64,000 nt of DNA from Neocallimastix lanati (nom. inval.) (GCA_016946835.1 JACVTC010000098.1:601001-665000); one strand, 5' to 3'; positions 19,085 through 32,406 are shown, counted from the first letter of the stretch. The notes: a model not told the origin generated them from the sequence alone. Numbers and translations: made by a program.

Positions 19085-22075
19085 CTTTTTTACTTTGAAA
19101 ATTATACCATTAGAATCGATGGATATAATATACCTGATCCTTTTTTAGACGAAATAGAAGAAATAAAAAATAACCAAGAAAAAGAAAATGAATAATACAA
19201 ACATCTTTATTTATTTTTACTTATACAAATTGTCATGAATAAAGATATATTTAAAAATAAAACAAATAATAATGCAATAAAAATTGACTATAATAATGGA
19301 AAATTACCTATAAACAGCATAAAAGAAGAAAAACAACTTATTTCATTTTTAAATATTTTGTATATTATATATATATATAAATGTCAATTTTATCTATATG
19401 TTTGCGTATTGTCCCAGTAATTGTTAAAGAAAATGAAAAAAAAAATTAGATTAATATTTAGCAGTATTAGGAGTTTCTCATGTTTTAACATGGTTTTTAT
19501 GAAATATAATAAAAAACATGATTTTAATTTTTATAACTTTTAGAGCTAGTATTATTTTTAGCAATTGTGAATATTTTTACTCCATTAGGTTAGTTAATTT
19601 TTTTTATTGCTTATTCACTTTACTATATTTCATTTATTTCTCGATAATTTTCAATTTTTTTAAACAAAGTTTGACAACTCTTTCATGTGGAGATATATAT
19701 TATATTTATGGTTTCAGTTATTTAATATTTAATTATTTTGGTTATACATCCACTTTAATAGGATCTTTTTTATCAATTAGACGAATTAATTAAAAATAAG
19801 TCTATCGAAAGTTATTCAATAAATTCTCCATCGCTAGAATAATCATTTATTACACTTACAGATGAAGATATTGATAATATAGATATAACATATAAAAATA
19901 AACAAATTAAAATAAGCTAAGATAATAATAATAAAAATGATAATGATGTTAATTATAATAATGATGAAAATAATAACTATACTAATAATGAGGTTCTAGT
20001 TTTAAAAGATTATAATATATTTTCTATTTCATGTAAAAGTAAAAATTCATCATTATACATATTAATTCAATTAATAATATTAAGATATAAAATTTATCCT
20101 ATAAATAATAAATATAATATCATTATTCTATACGATTCTAATTTATATAATATTTTCATTATTAATTTTTTTAATATTAAGAAACGTTTATGATTATGGT
20201 TTTAAACCATTTATTGAAAAAGAATTATCACCCTCAAAATATAAAAATTTAAAATGGAATTTTAATATTGAAAATTCCAATTTAAATGAAACTTTTTTTG
20301 TTATAAATAAATATTTGATTAATAATTATGAATATCAAAATATAAATGAATTTATTTATGTAAATGATAGCGTTCACTTTAATAAAAATTTTTTTCATTG
20401 ATTTCAGGAAATATTTATAATTTTAATCAATATATTTTTGATATATATTACAATGAAACAGTAGTTCATTCTATTCCAATTATTGTTAACTATTTGTTAA
20501 ATATTATTTTAAAATCTAGATTTACTAATTTATAAATTTTAGTAAATTTATTTCCATTTTCTTTAAATAATATTTATAAAGCATAGTATTTATTAGCAAC
20601 TTCAGGATTAGCTGTAGGAATGATTTTAATTTTTGCTCTGATAAAATATGGATAGGCTGTAATAAAAGAAAAAGAAATTATGATGTATAGGAAATTAAGA
20701 TTAAATGGTGTTAATAAAAAGATATATTGGTTTTCTTTATTAATTACAGATGTATCTTTTTATCTACTTTCCTTCACATTAATACTTATTGTTGGAATAG
20801 TATTTAAATACGAAGCATTTAAAAACTTTTATTTCATATTAATAATTTTATTTACTTTTATTTTGAGATATTTGTTATATAATTTTTTTCATTTTTCTTA
20901 AGTAATTTTTTCTATATCTAAAATATATAAATAATAATTTTTTTTTAGTATATATATTAATTTAATATAAAGTATAATAGGTTTCTTATTTTTCCAATAT
21001 TGTTTAGGATTTGCTTTTAAAAGTACTATTTCAACCTATATTTTTTTAACTTTAATTAATATCATATTCATCATGATTATATATATAGTTAATAACATAA
21101 TATCAGGTTTTGTTGGCAATGAATTTAATATAATCATAATTTTTAATAAATATTCAATATATTTCCAGATGATAATATGTTTTCTATATCAACCATATTC
21201 TTTTATTTGAATATATATATATAATTTCACAATTATATCTATATACTAGATTATATCAAATTCCTTTAATATTAAATATTTTTCATTCAATAATAGAATT
21301 ACTAATATAATAATTTCAATTATTATTTTAAATATTTTTCATTTTATATTTTTAATTTTTATGGATTAAAATTATAATGATGTTAAAAATAAAGAAGGTT
21401 TAAAAATAAAAGATTCAAAGTTGAAAACTAATGAAGACTATTTAAAATTGAATAAAAATAATGTTTATGAAGAATATATAAACTAGTTAAGAAGAGATAA
21501 AGTGAATTTCCAATACGTGTACTTGGTATAAATAAGGAACTTAAAATTGATGAAAAATTTACAAGAAAAGAAATGGAAAAATTAGAATATAAAAAAAAAT
21601 TATATAGTGAAATTCATAAAGTATTAAATATATTAAAACCATACTGAAAGATATTATATTTCATGTTAATAACAATGAATGCTTTGGCCTTTTAGGTCAA
21701 AATGTGGTTGGAAAATCAACAACATTAAACATTTTAACTACATCAGATTTTCCTACATTTGGTGATATTTATTATAATGGAAAAAATATTAAAACCATGA
21801 AATTTTTAAATATTGGATATTGTAACCAAAAAGATAAATTATGAAATGAACTTATTATTAAAGAGCATCTTATATTCTTTCAATTGTTAAGAGGCTTTCC
21901 AAAAGACATAATTGATGAAAATGTATTACATTATATTTATTATTATGATTTACAATAACATCAAAATAAAAAAATTTCAGAATTAAGTGGAGGTACCAAA
22001 AGAAAAATATCCATGTTATTAACCATATGTGGATGTCCAAGTCATATTATTTTAGATGAACCTATTCATATAATT
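19085..22075 (+). pseudogene. ABCA-family ABC transporter pseudogene
   Basis: Decayed remains of an ABC transporter of the A subfamily (large lipid-type exporters made of two membrane-plus-ATPase halves). An extracellular-loop piece, ENYTIRIDGYNIPDP, lies at about 19100. A run of hydrophobic helices follows at 19430-19800, an Asn/Asp-rich linker at 19860-20010, then a second membrane half including GLAVGMILIFALIKYG and KLRLNGVNKKIYWFSLL. The ATPase comes last: a Walker A site reading GLLGQNVVGKST (the family norm is GPNGAGKST/T), signature LSGGTKRKIS and Walker B HIILDEP at 21680-22062. The first ATPase domain is missing between the halves. Frameshifts and in-frame stops are present; six stops (about 20587, 20653, 21366, 21484, 21842, 21956) are explicable as CAA/CAG to TAA/TAG or TGG to TGA. 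Confidence 0.8.
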
Positions 22076-23478
22076 TTTAATTATATGAATAAATTTTTAA
22101 TAATAAACATTTTGATAACATTTTTTCCTAAAGTATTATTATAAGATTATAAGTATTAATTATTAAATATTTTATATTTATAAAAATTATAAATTTAAAT
22201 AATAATAATAAAATTTTAATTTATTTATTTTAAAAGTATTTATTATAAATATTGTTTTATAATCATTGTTTTATTAAATATTTATTTTATTTCGTGTTTA
22301 TTTTTTTTTTTTAATATTTATTTTATTTCGTGTTTATTTCTTTTTTTAATATTTATTTTATTTCGTGTATATTTCTTTTTTTAAAGTAATATAATTATTA
22401 AATAATAATAAAATATGTAATAATAAATTATTTAATAATAACTATCATTTTTTTCCATTAAATAATAATAAAATATGTAATAATAAATTATTTAATAATA
22501 ACTATCATTTTTTCTGAAGTATTATAATAATAATAAAATATGTAATAATAAATTATTTAATAATAACTATCATTTTTTCTGAAGTATTATAAGTATTAAT
22601 TATTAAATATCTAATTATAATATTTAAATTTATAATTCTTATAAATATAAATTAAAATTTTAGTATTTATTATAAATATTGTTTTATAATCAAAAATTTT
22701 AAGTAATTTAAATGTATAATTACTATTATTATTTTATTGTTTATAGTTAATATAAGCATATTAATAATTATAATTAAACACTATTAAATATTTTATTATT
22801 TCTTATTTTATTATTTTAGAATTTTGATTATTTTTGATTATTTTTTTAGAATTTTGATAATTATTATTTTTTTAAAGTATTATTATTATTAAATATTAAA
22901 TATTAATTATCTATTATTAAAATATTTTTATTATATTTTTAAAAATATTATATTATTATTAAATATATTTATAAAAATTATAATAAAAATATTTTAAAAT
23001 TAATATTTTTCTAAATATTTTAAAATTAATATTTTTCTAAATATTTCATTATTACATATTTTATTATTATTTTAACAAAAAAATATTAAAATATATCCTT
23101 ATATTTAAATATTATTAAATATTTTATTATTTCTTATTTTATTATTTTAAAACTTTGATAATTATTTTAACAAAAAATATTAAAATATATCCTTATAATT
23201 AAATATTATTAAATATTTTATTATTTCTTATTTTATTATTTTAATATTTTAACAAAAAATATTAAAATATATCCTTATAATTAAATATTATTAAATATTT
23301 TATTATTTCTTATTTTATTATTTTAATATTTTGATAAGTATTAATTATAAATTATTTTTAATATTGTATTTGTAACAAAGTACTATTTTTTTTTCAATTT
23401 TAGGATTATTACTATTATGTATTGTTATTACAATTATAATTATTGTAGATTATTGTCGTCATTATAATTATTATTTTG

Positions 23479-23524
<46 letters not shown>

Positions 23525-25317
23525 GTATTTATTATCACTCATTATTATAGTATTTTTATTATAGTAATATATATTTTTACTTAACAAAATTAATATTAAT
23601 CATAATAATAATAATTTAAAAGAAATAAATATTAAATGAAAATTTTTATTTCTATTAATTTGTAATAATAATTAAAATGTAATAATTATTAAATGAAATA
23701 TTTTATTTTTATATCAATTATTAAAATATAATTTTAATATTCATAATAATAATTAAAAAGTAATAATTATTAAATGAAAAATTTTATTTTTATATCAATT
23801 ATTAAGATGAATCTTTATTCTATTAAAATAGAAAATTTATTTTTATACTTCTATTATATAATTCAATATTGTAAAAATAAAAATTCTTTTAAAATAAATT
23901 ATATATTAATAAAAGATAAAATATTAAAGATAAAATATTAAATTGTTTAATTAATCATATATTATTTATTTCTATCAATAGTTTTATTAATACTTAATAA
24001 TTAATATAATTAAAAGAATTGTTTGTTATCATATAGCTTTGTTTTATTCTATTTTTTAATCTTCATTATTTAATATAAATTATTAATATTATAATTGTTA
24101 AAATTATATATTTTATATATTAAAATATATATTATATGAATAATATTATAATTGTTAAAATTATATATTTTATATATTAAAATATATATTATATGAATAA
24201 TATTAGAAATATATTGAATTATATTCATTAATATATATGTAACTTTGATTAACCAATCATGCTTTTATTTTATATAAACAGACTTTATTTTTATTAAAAT
24301 CTCATGTAATTTGTGAAATGTTATACAACAAAAAAACTTGTATTGTAAAATATTTAATTATATTTATTATATTTATATATTTATATTAATTTAATTTAAT
24401 TTAATATATTTCCAATAAAAAATTTGAATACCCTTCAAATTCTTTATAATCTATTTTATGTAGATTTCCTTTAAATAACTAAATATTGTATATTATATAA
24501 ATATTGTGTAATATATTACTATATATTATATTTTTTTATTTTAAGTATTTTAATATATCATTAACAAATTTTAATTAAAAATTAAAGTTTTGAAATTTAA
24601 AATTTCAAAAAAATATATATTAAATATTTCCTTTTTTGTATAATTTAATATCATTAAACTTTTGAGATTAATATTCAAAAAAGAATAAAAATTAATTATC
24701 AAATAAAATTTTGAAAAACAAAATATTTTTAAATTATTATTTATTATGTAATTTAATTTTTCGTTTTAATTCCATGTATATATCAAAACGAAACTAAAAA
24801 ATAAAAACAAAAAATTTCAAATAAAAATAAAAAATTTCTCTACTTTTTTTATTTTATTTTTTTTTTTAATTTTGTTTTAGTAAGATTCAAAAATTTATAT
24901 AGATAGAAGTAATTTGTATAATATTTAAAAGTTAATATTATTAAATTATTATTTAATAAAATACCAATTATTTAAAAATAGAAGAATTATAAATTGTAAT
25001 ATACATATTATAAGAAGGAAGTACTAAAACTTAAAAAAAAAATATTTATAAAATAAAAAGGGTATACGTAACATAAAAATCAATAACATTAGAGGTACCC
25101 TTTTTATTTTCATTATAATCAAAATAAACAATTAATAACAATCAATTTTTAAAAATAATAATATGTTATTTTAAGAAGACTATCATAAATAAAATTAAAA
25201 CATAAATTAAAAGAAAACAAGACATTAAATTCTAGCCCAAAAAAAGCAAATATACTAATTAAAGTAAATTAAACTACACTTAACGATTAAGCTTATTTAA
25301 TTTAAATAATAATTACA
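22076..25317. repeat. Minisatellite-rich intergenic desert
   Basis: No gene was seen. At least four tandem families occur: a unit of about 42 bp containing tttattttatttcgtgttta, three copies at 22270-22385; a 60-65-bp unit containing aaaatatgtaataataaatt, three copies at 22398-22590; an 84-94-bp unit containing attaaaatatatccttata, three copies at 23077-23335; and a 57-bp unit duplicated at 24088-24203. A TTA microsatellite lies at about 23483-23523. An inverted repeat at 25052-25108 is listed separately. Confidence 0.75.
25052..25108. promoter_or_regulatory. 13-bp perfect inverted repeat upstream of the WH2-repeat gene
   Basis: Arms aataaaaagggta (25052-25064) and taccctttttatt (25096-25108) are exact reverse complements with a 31-nt spacer. 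The cluster of G/C residues makes it unusual in this background. It lies about 210 bp before the start codon at 25318, so it may be a factor-binding site or a 5'UTR hairpin. The function is inferred only from position. Confidence 0.4.
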
Positions 25318-27406
25318 ATGGAACAATTCAATGGAAACAATCGCCACAGTACTTTAATCTGTGAAGTAAAAAATAAAATGGAAGTCGAACAAACGAAAAC
25401 TTTCAAAATTGAAGATGAATATGAAGTAATCCCATTTCCAGAAATTGAAAAGGTAAAATAAATTATTTTATTATTTATAATAAATTTAAAATATATTTAT
25501 ATATATAGTAAATATATATTAATTAAAAATATGATTAATTAATAACAAATTTATTTAAAATATTTAACAAAAATAAACTGAAATAAAACAGAAAATTCCA
25601 GTTGCTCCACCAAGACCATCAGTAGTTAAACTTCTTCAACCAATTATTAATTTAAGAATTAGAAAGTCAAGAAGTGTTATTCCAGTTCCACCCCCAAGAC
25701 CTTTAATGGACTTTGAAAAGAAGAGAATTCCAGTTCCACCACCAAGACCTTTAATGGACTTTGAAAAGAAGAGAATTCCAGTTCCACCCCCAAGACCTTT
25801 AATGGACTTTGAAAAGAAGAGAATTCCAGTTCCACCACCAAGACCTTTAATGGACTTTGAAAAGAAGAGAATTCCAGTTCCACCACCAAGACCTTTAATG
25901 GACTTTGAAAAGAAGAGTATTCCAGTTCCACCACCAAGACCTTTAATGGACTTTGAAAAGAAGAGTATTCCAGTTCCACCACCAAGACCTTTAATGGACT
26001 TTGAAAAGAAGAGAATTCCAGTTCCACCACCAAGACCTTTAATGGACTTTGAAAAGAAGAGAATTCCAGTTCCACCACCAAGACCTTTAATGGACTTTGA
26101 AAAGAAGAGTATTCCAGTTCCACCACCAAGACCTTTAATGGACTTTGAAAAGAAGAGTATTCCAGTTCCACCACCAAGACCTTTAATGGACTTTGAAAAG
26201 AAGAGTATTCCAGTTCCACCACCAAGACCTTTAATGGACTTTGAAAAGAAGAGTATTCCAGTTCCACCACCAAGACCTTTAATGGACTTTGAAAAGAAAA
26301 CTGAAAAGAAAAATACTCAACCAATTATTTTTAAGAAGCCAGAAACTGAAGATGATGATTTCACTTTCGTTCCAATGATGGTTGAAAAGACAGAAGAATA
26401 CTCAGATGAAATCATTAATGCTTACGAGAAAGTTATGAATGAACTTGTTGTCAAGGCTAAAAAGATTGTAAAGAATAAGAAAACTAATAGTATGTTTAGT
26501 GCACCAACTAAGATGAACAATCACTGTTTATTAATGTATGAAATTAAGAACTACAAGAATAAACTTAGCAGTGTTAAATCTTCAATTAAAGAAAACAAAA
26601 TGACACAATCTTCATTACATGACCTTTTACTTTATGAAATTAAGAACCATAAAATTAACTTAAAGAAATCAAAAGAACCAGTAGTCCATTCAAATCTTAA
26701 CTCTCGCGGATATATGGCATGGGAATTACAAAACTCAAACATGTGTAAAAATGTTAAAAATGGGAAGAAGGAAATTAAGAAGGTTGAAAAAGTTATGCCA
26801 AAATCTCTTTGTCCAATGCAACAAGTCCTATGGGAAATTAGTAATGGTAATATTACTCTCAAAAAGACTACTCCAATTGAAAAGAAAGAACTTCCACTTA
26901 AGCTTTCATTCCCAGAACAACTTGTTTTAGAAATTAAGAACCATCGTCCATTACGTAAAGTTGCTAAAGAAAATATTCCAAAAGCTATTGGTGGTACCCG
27001 TTGCTCAAACGAAAAGGATATTTCCTTAGAAATATTAAACAAGGCCGCTAACTCCGTATGCTCTCAATCTCGTGAAAAAGTATACATTGTTCAACAAGCT
27101 CGTGAAAGAATTAATTCTGATGAACAATATGCAGAACTTCTTTGCAACATTAAGAAATTCAAGAAGTGTGGAGAAGAAAATAATGAGGAAATTAATTCAT
27201 CAAACTACACTAAGCAATGTGATAACCCAATGAAAATCAAGTACTGCAGTAACAAAAATATCTGGTGGGATGAAGAACACAAGAAGATTATGCGTAGTAT
27301 TAGAAGAAGAAACTTCTCCTTAAGATCAATTGAAGATGAAGTTTGGGTTTGCGTTCCACAAAAACAAAACGAAACTAAAAAGAAGTCAAGATTCTGGTTT
27401 TGGTAA
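25318..27406 (+). CDS. Proline-rich repeat protein with multiple WH2-like actin-binding motifs, two exons
   Basis: Exons 25318-25452 and 25592-27406 (GT..AG, phase 0) give 649 aa. Residues 46-280 hold a degenerate start (KIPVAPPRP), one partial and 12 full 16-residue units of the form MDFEKK-[R/S]-IPVPPPRPL. Each has PVPPPR, a class II SH3 ligand pattern (PxxPxR), and a PPP core that could also bind profilin. An acidic patch (ETEDDD) follows. The C-terminal half repeats a short pattern matching the WH2 consensus LLxxIxxGxxLKxV: LMYEIKNYKNKLSSV (about 357), LLLYEIKNHKINLKK (about 388), VLWEISNGNITLKK (about 455), LVLEIKNHRPLRKV (about 487) and IMRSIRRRNFSLRSI (about 610), with weaker ones near 418, 521 and 558. 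The C-terminus has EDEVWV and ends FWFW. The layout recalls WASP/WIP/Cobl-type actin assembly factors, but no WH1, GBD or known full-length family was recognised. Codons are GC-richer than the surroundings, suggesting strong expression. An A29 run starts 47 bp after the stop. Confidence 0.85.
25678..26296 (+). repeat. Coding 48-bp minisatellite (12 full units plus one partial)
   Basis: The units are nearly identical at the DNA level. The variable codon AGA/AGT gives Arg or Ser in the order RRRR SS RR SSSS, and early units alternate ccccca/ccacca in the proline codons. Variants in pairs suggest growth by duplication of two-unit blocks. The array stays in frame throughout, so copy-number changes would lengthen the protein in 16-residue steps. 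The long minus-strand open frame across it is only the antisense of this repeat. Confidence 0.95.
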
Positions 27407-28904
27407 ACAACTTCATAAACTAAAATATCTTTAATTTATAATTTTTTGTTTCAAAAAAAAAAAAAAAAAAAAAAAAAAAAACGCGTATTCAAATATATTT
27501 AGTTATATTAAAATCATATAATGAGCTTTAATCATATTTTATATTATCATCTTTTATATTAAATATATGTAATTATCTATAAATATAATTTAATTTGTTT
27601 TTCTTATTTTATTATTTAAAAAAAGAAATAAAATATTAATAAAAGTTTATTAAAAAATATAAAATATATAGGGGATTAAATTTTGAATTTATTTAATATA
27701 AAATAAATATAATATTATTATTTGAAAAAGAAATCAAATATAAAAATAATACCATTAAATATATAATATTATTTTTTTATTTCTTTTTAGATATTATAAA
27801 AGTAATTTAAAAAAAATAAATTTAAAATTATTATTATATGTTACTTAGATACTTTATATATTTAATTTTCGAAGATTTACATTTTAAAATTTTTAAATAT
27901 AATAATTTCTATAAATTATAAAATTATTATATATTATTTTGATATACACCAAATTTTGAAGATTTATTTTTTATAATTTTTAATATACTAATTTTAACTA
28001 TTTATATAATTATTATATATTACTTTGATATACACTTTTATTATTGTAATTAATGAGTAAATGAATATTAAATTTCTATAGATATATGGATAAATTTAAA
28101 TATATTTAAAAACAAATATATAAAATAAACAATTTCAATTCTAATAATATTAGTACAAATATATCTTTAATTATTTATTTAATAAAAAAAAAAAGAAAGT
28201 TTACAAAAATATAATATTTTTTCTTTTCATTAAATATATGAAGGATTGTAATATTTATTTAATTTTCCATATATAATATATGTATATACTAAAAAAAAAA
28301 TAATAATAATAATAATGACATACTAAAATATAATATTTTATAATATTTCTTGCTTTTTACTGAATATACGAAAGTCTATAATTTATATTTAATTTTTACT
28401 CAAAAATTATATATAAATATAAATATATTAATAAAAAATAAATAAATGAATAAAATTAAGATTTTAATTTTATTAATAATATTATAATTAAATATTATTT
28501 ATTTCTATCACAAAAATAAATTAATAAATAAAATGAAAGTACTAATAAAATTAGTAATAATATTACTAACAAGGAATAAATATATAGTTATTTATTTCTA
28601 TCACAAAAATAAATTAATCTATCACAAAAATAAATTAATAAATAAAATGTAAGTTCTAATAAATTTTGTAATAATATTACTAAAAAAGAATAAGTATATA
28701 GTTATAATTAAGATATTATTACTATAGATAAATTATGTTTGAATCCGAATAATTCTTTGTACTTTGTACTTAATCAATTTAATATTTTATCTTTTATTTT
28801 TTACTGTGTTTTTATTTTTTGCTTTGTCTGCTGATTTTTCATTCATATTCCCGGAATTACTTTCATCATGTCTATATAAATATTTTTATTATTTACAAAA
28901 AAAA

Positions 28905-28952
<48 letters not shown>

Positions 28953-28967
28953 TATATTTGATTATTA
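27407..28967. other. Intergenic region after the WH2-repeat gene
   Basis: Contains an A29 run at 27453-27481, a repeat around tttctatcacaaaaataaat (two to three copies, about 28497-28704), and a TA microsatellite at about 28908-28950. The plus-strand open frame at 28764-28961 is hydrophobic low complexity. Its minus strand at about 28790-28880 reads as a Lys/Asn/Ser-rich peptide that could be the last exon of the TTLL1 relic, but this is not supported further. Confidence 0.6.
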
Positions 28968-29712
<745 letters not shown>

Positions 29713-30290
29713 TTTTAATATTAGTATCTAATTTATTAAAACGAAATTTAATATTATTTTTTTTTTTTTAATTTTCCTTAGTTAAAACTACTGTATTATT
29801 TTTCTAAATATATATATATATTTTTTATTTTATTCAAATACATATATTACATATATAATTATTTAAAAAAAAAAAAAAAAAAAGACTGTTATTACATATA
29901 ATTGATAATTTAAAAATTTTTTTTTTTTTTTTTTTTTTTTTAAACTAAATATAAAAAATGAACCATCAAATTATTTGTTGTTTTTAATTAATTCATTAAA
30001 GTTTTAATTAATTCATTAAGTTTTTAGATAAGATATTATTGTTAACATTATCACTTATATTTAAATCGTTATTGTTATTTTCATTTATATTGTTATTGTA
30101 ATTGTTATTGTTTATTTTAATATTATTATTGTTTTATAATTTCTTTTTGCCTTAGGTAGAGATGCATATTTTTCATCTCTACTACGTTTTGCTGCAGCAA
30201 TAATTGCATCATAATTATTGTTCCATTTTGCTGCAGTTATTACTGGAGAAGTGGCAATTTGATTATGGGAAGTTTGCCTTCTTCCATCAT
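29713..30290. other. Low-complexity spacer with a possible Gag 3' extension
   Basis: Mostly A/T runs. On the minus strand, directly after the Gag stop codon, another frame stays open for about 55 codons (30290 to about 30120; it includes TAAKWNNNYDAIIAAAKRSR). This may be the rest of the retroelement polyprotein after a frameshift. No protease or reverse transcriptase follows on this strand. Confidence 0.45.
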
Positions 30291-31309
30291 TCAGTTTTTT
30301 TGTAAATTAAAATAATTTTTAAAATTTGGATCTTGTTTAATTTTGGCTAATTCAGTACAATCCTTAACAAGATGACCAGGTTGGTTACAGAAATAGCATG
30401 TTTTAATCTGTAAGTTCTGCATTCTATTTACCAAGTCATCCATTCCATCATTATTAAGTATTTGATTGTTATTAATTTTATAATTATTATTGTTTCTATT
30501 ATTTAAATAATTATTATTTATATTATATGGGTTATTGATTCCATTATTATTAAAATTATTTGGCATATTATGATTATTTCGATGAATGAAATTGGTAGGC
30601 ATATTCGTGGAAGTATTCCTATTGTTTCTAAAATTCAGACCATTTCTTTTCCATGAATTATTAGAATTATTTACAAGATTAGAAACAGGTTGATTCAAAG
30701 GTGAATAAATGCTATAATTATTATTTCTTTCATTTCTCCTATTATTCCTATTGTAATGTGATTCCTGCAATATTTTCTCATATTTTTCTGCTTTACTACA
30801 AGCGTCTTCTAGGGAATCACATTCTTCCATAGCTATTTTAGTATAAATCTGAGTCCTAGGTCTAAGAGCATTTTCATAATCTATAACTGAAATAGATGCT
30901 CTATCCTCTGTCTCTAGTAGGTCGTATAATTCTAAATACCTGGTATTGAAATCATATACGGTTTCGTTTGGTTCGATAATAATACGTTTTAATTGACGTA
31001 ATTTATTATCTTTTTGGTTTTCTCTCCAATACTTTTTCTTTATTAGTTTCACACATTCATCTAATGTAAGAGGTCTATTTACTACTGCTTCTTTTTCTTT
31101 CAACACTCTTACAATGTCGTCTTCAGCAGCGGCAATAATATAACTAAATTTATTTTCATCAGTAGTAATGCCTTCTCTCTTAAACCAGTCATTGATCCTA
31201 AATTTCCAAAGTTCCGCATCCCTACGAGATCCACCAATCCTTGGAAGAGTCTTTGTATCTACGTCTGACATAGTGCTGTTGATACTATTATAATCACTAC
31301 TAATATGTT

Positions 31310-31343
<34 letters not shown>

Positions 31344-31346
31344 CAT
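30291..31346 (-). CDS. Retrotransposon Gag protein with CCHC zinc knuckle
   Basis: 351 aa. A Ser run at the N-terminus is followed by a helical retrotransposon-Gag-type region (about residues 35-200; ELWKFRINDWFKREGI, RQLKRIIIEPNETVYDFNTR). A long Asn-rich linker comes next, then one zinc knuckle, CYFCNQPGHLVKDC (C-x2-C-x4-H-x4-C), near residue 320. Gag proteins package the element RNA into particles. The capsid-like part resembles LTR-element Gag in general; I cannot assign it to copia or gypsy. The frame is intact, but no pol follows on the minus strand, and the neighbouring copia pol is on the opposite strand. A candidate primer-binding site for this orientation lies upstream at 32035-32051. 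Confidence 0.8.
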
Positions 31347-32034
31347 AAAAGAAAGTTAAATATATATTTTTTTTTAATTCGTTATTGCGTTTTGGTTTAA
31401 TAACTAATAATAAATACCAATAACACTTTCTATATTTATTTTATTTTATATCCTATTCCTAATTACTATTAAATATGAAAATGTGAATTTTTTTTTTTTT
31501 TATATATATAACTAATCTCTTATTTTAATTTAATTTTTTTTTTTTTTTTTTTTTTTTTATGATTCTATTGTGAAATAATTTATTATTCTACTCTTTTATT
31601 TTGTTATTGCTAATTCTATTAATATTATATACAAATAATTATTATCCTATATATAGAATAATTATTATTTTTTTTTTTTTTTTTTTTTTTATCAAATATT
31701 TTTTTTGTATAATTATTATTATTACTATTCAACTAAAATATTATTACTAAACAATTATAACTAATCCTATTTTTAATAATTTTAATATAAAGGAAAATTA
31801 AAGACTTGTTCGTTTTTATTCTGGTCCGAATTCCCAGTTGTCTCTAATTATATATCCTTTTAATAATTTAAATTAGTTTTGTGTTATTTAATGATTTATT
31901 ATTATTAATTATAACCAATCTCAGCTCAATAACCAATTATAAAAAAAATAAAATATAATATTTAATATGTATAATTAATCCTCAAATTTATTTTTTTTTT
32001 TTTTTTAAAACAATATAACAACACTATTGCACAT

Positions 32035-32051
32035 CCCCGATATCTCCACCA
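32035..32051 (-). other. Candidate tRNA primer-binding site for the minus-strand Gag element
   Basis: On the minus strand the sequence is TGGTGGAGATATCGGGG. TGG at the start is the complement of a tRNA CCA end, and the following bases would pair with a tRNA acceptor and T-stem (…CCCGA-TATCTCC-A-CCA). It lies about 690 nt upstream of the Gag start in the right orientation. The tRNA cannot be named from this window because no matching tRNA gene is present. Confidence 0.35.
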
Positions 32052-32406
32052 ATTTTTTGATATGCGGGACTTTTATGTGCAATAATTTATAAGCAGTGGG
32101 TTTTAAATAATGGTAGTTTAGTAAATTTTATTAATAAAATTATAATATTCGTACAATTAAAATAATAATTCTAATTCCTAAAAATTTACAAGAGAGTCCT
32201 CTATTTCTAATATAAATAATCTAATCTATTTATAAGAAATAGGTAATATATTAAATATATATTCTAATATAGAACTAAATAAATTTTATATGAATTAAAG
32301 TATTATAATTATTATAATTATAATAATACATATTGAAATAAAATAAAATAAAATAATTATTATCAAAAAGATATAAATTTAATATTTAATAATTATTATT
32401 AAATAT

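Noticed and set aside
19085-22075. TAA/TAG read as glutamine (ciliate-like code) to rescue the ABC transporter, implying transfer from a rumen ciliate
   Set aside because: TGA also appears where Trp is expected, frameshifts are present and one ATPase domain is missing; other genes in the window use TAA/TAG/TGA as stops and CAA for Gln. Decay explains it better.
22270-23340. Regularly spaced repeats considered as a CRISPR-like array
   Set aside because: The units are contiguous tandem copies without unique spacers, in a eukaryotic genome.
25677-26324. 215-codon minus-strand open frame with repeating FQSPLKVLVVELE
   Set aside because: Exact antisense of the coding minisatellite; no independent start context or similarity.
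26632-27042. 136-codon minus-strand open frame
   Set aside because: Antisense of the WH2-like region, whose sense frame has consistent motif periodicity and codon use.
30291-31346. Gag with zinc knuckle considered as a cellular nucleic-acid-binding protein
   Set aside because: The order of capsid-like region, Asn-rich linker and single CCHC, next to other retroelement parts, is that of a retrotransposon Gag.
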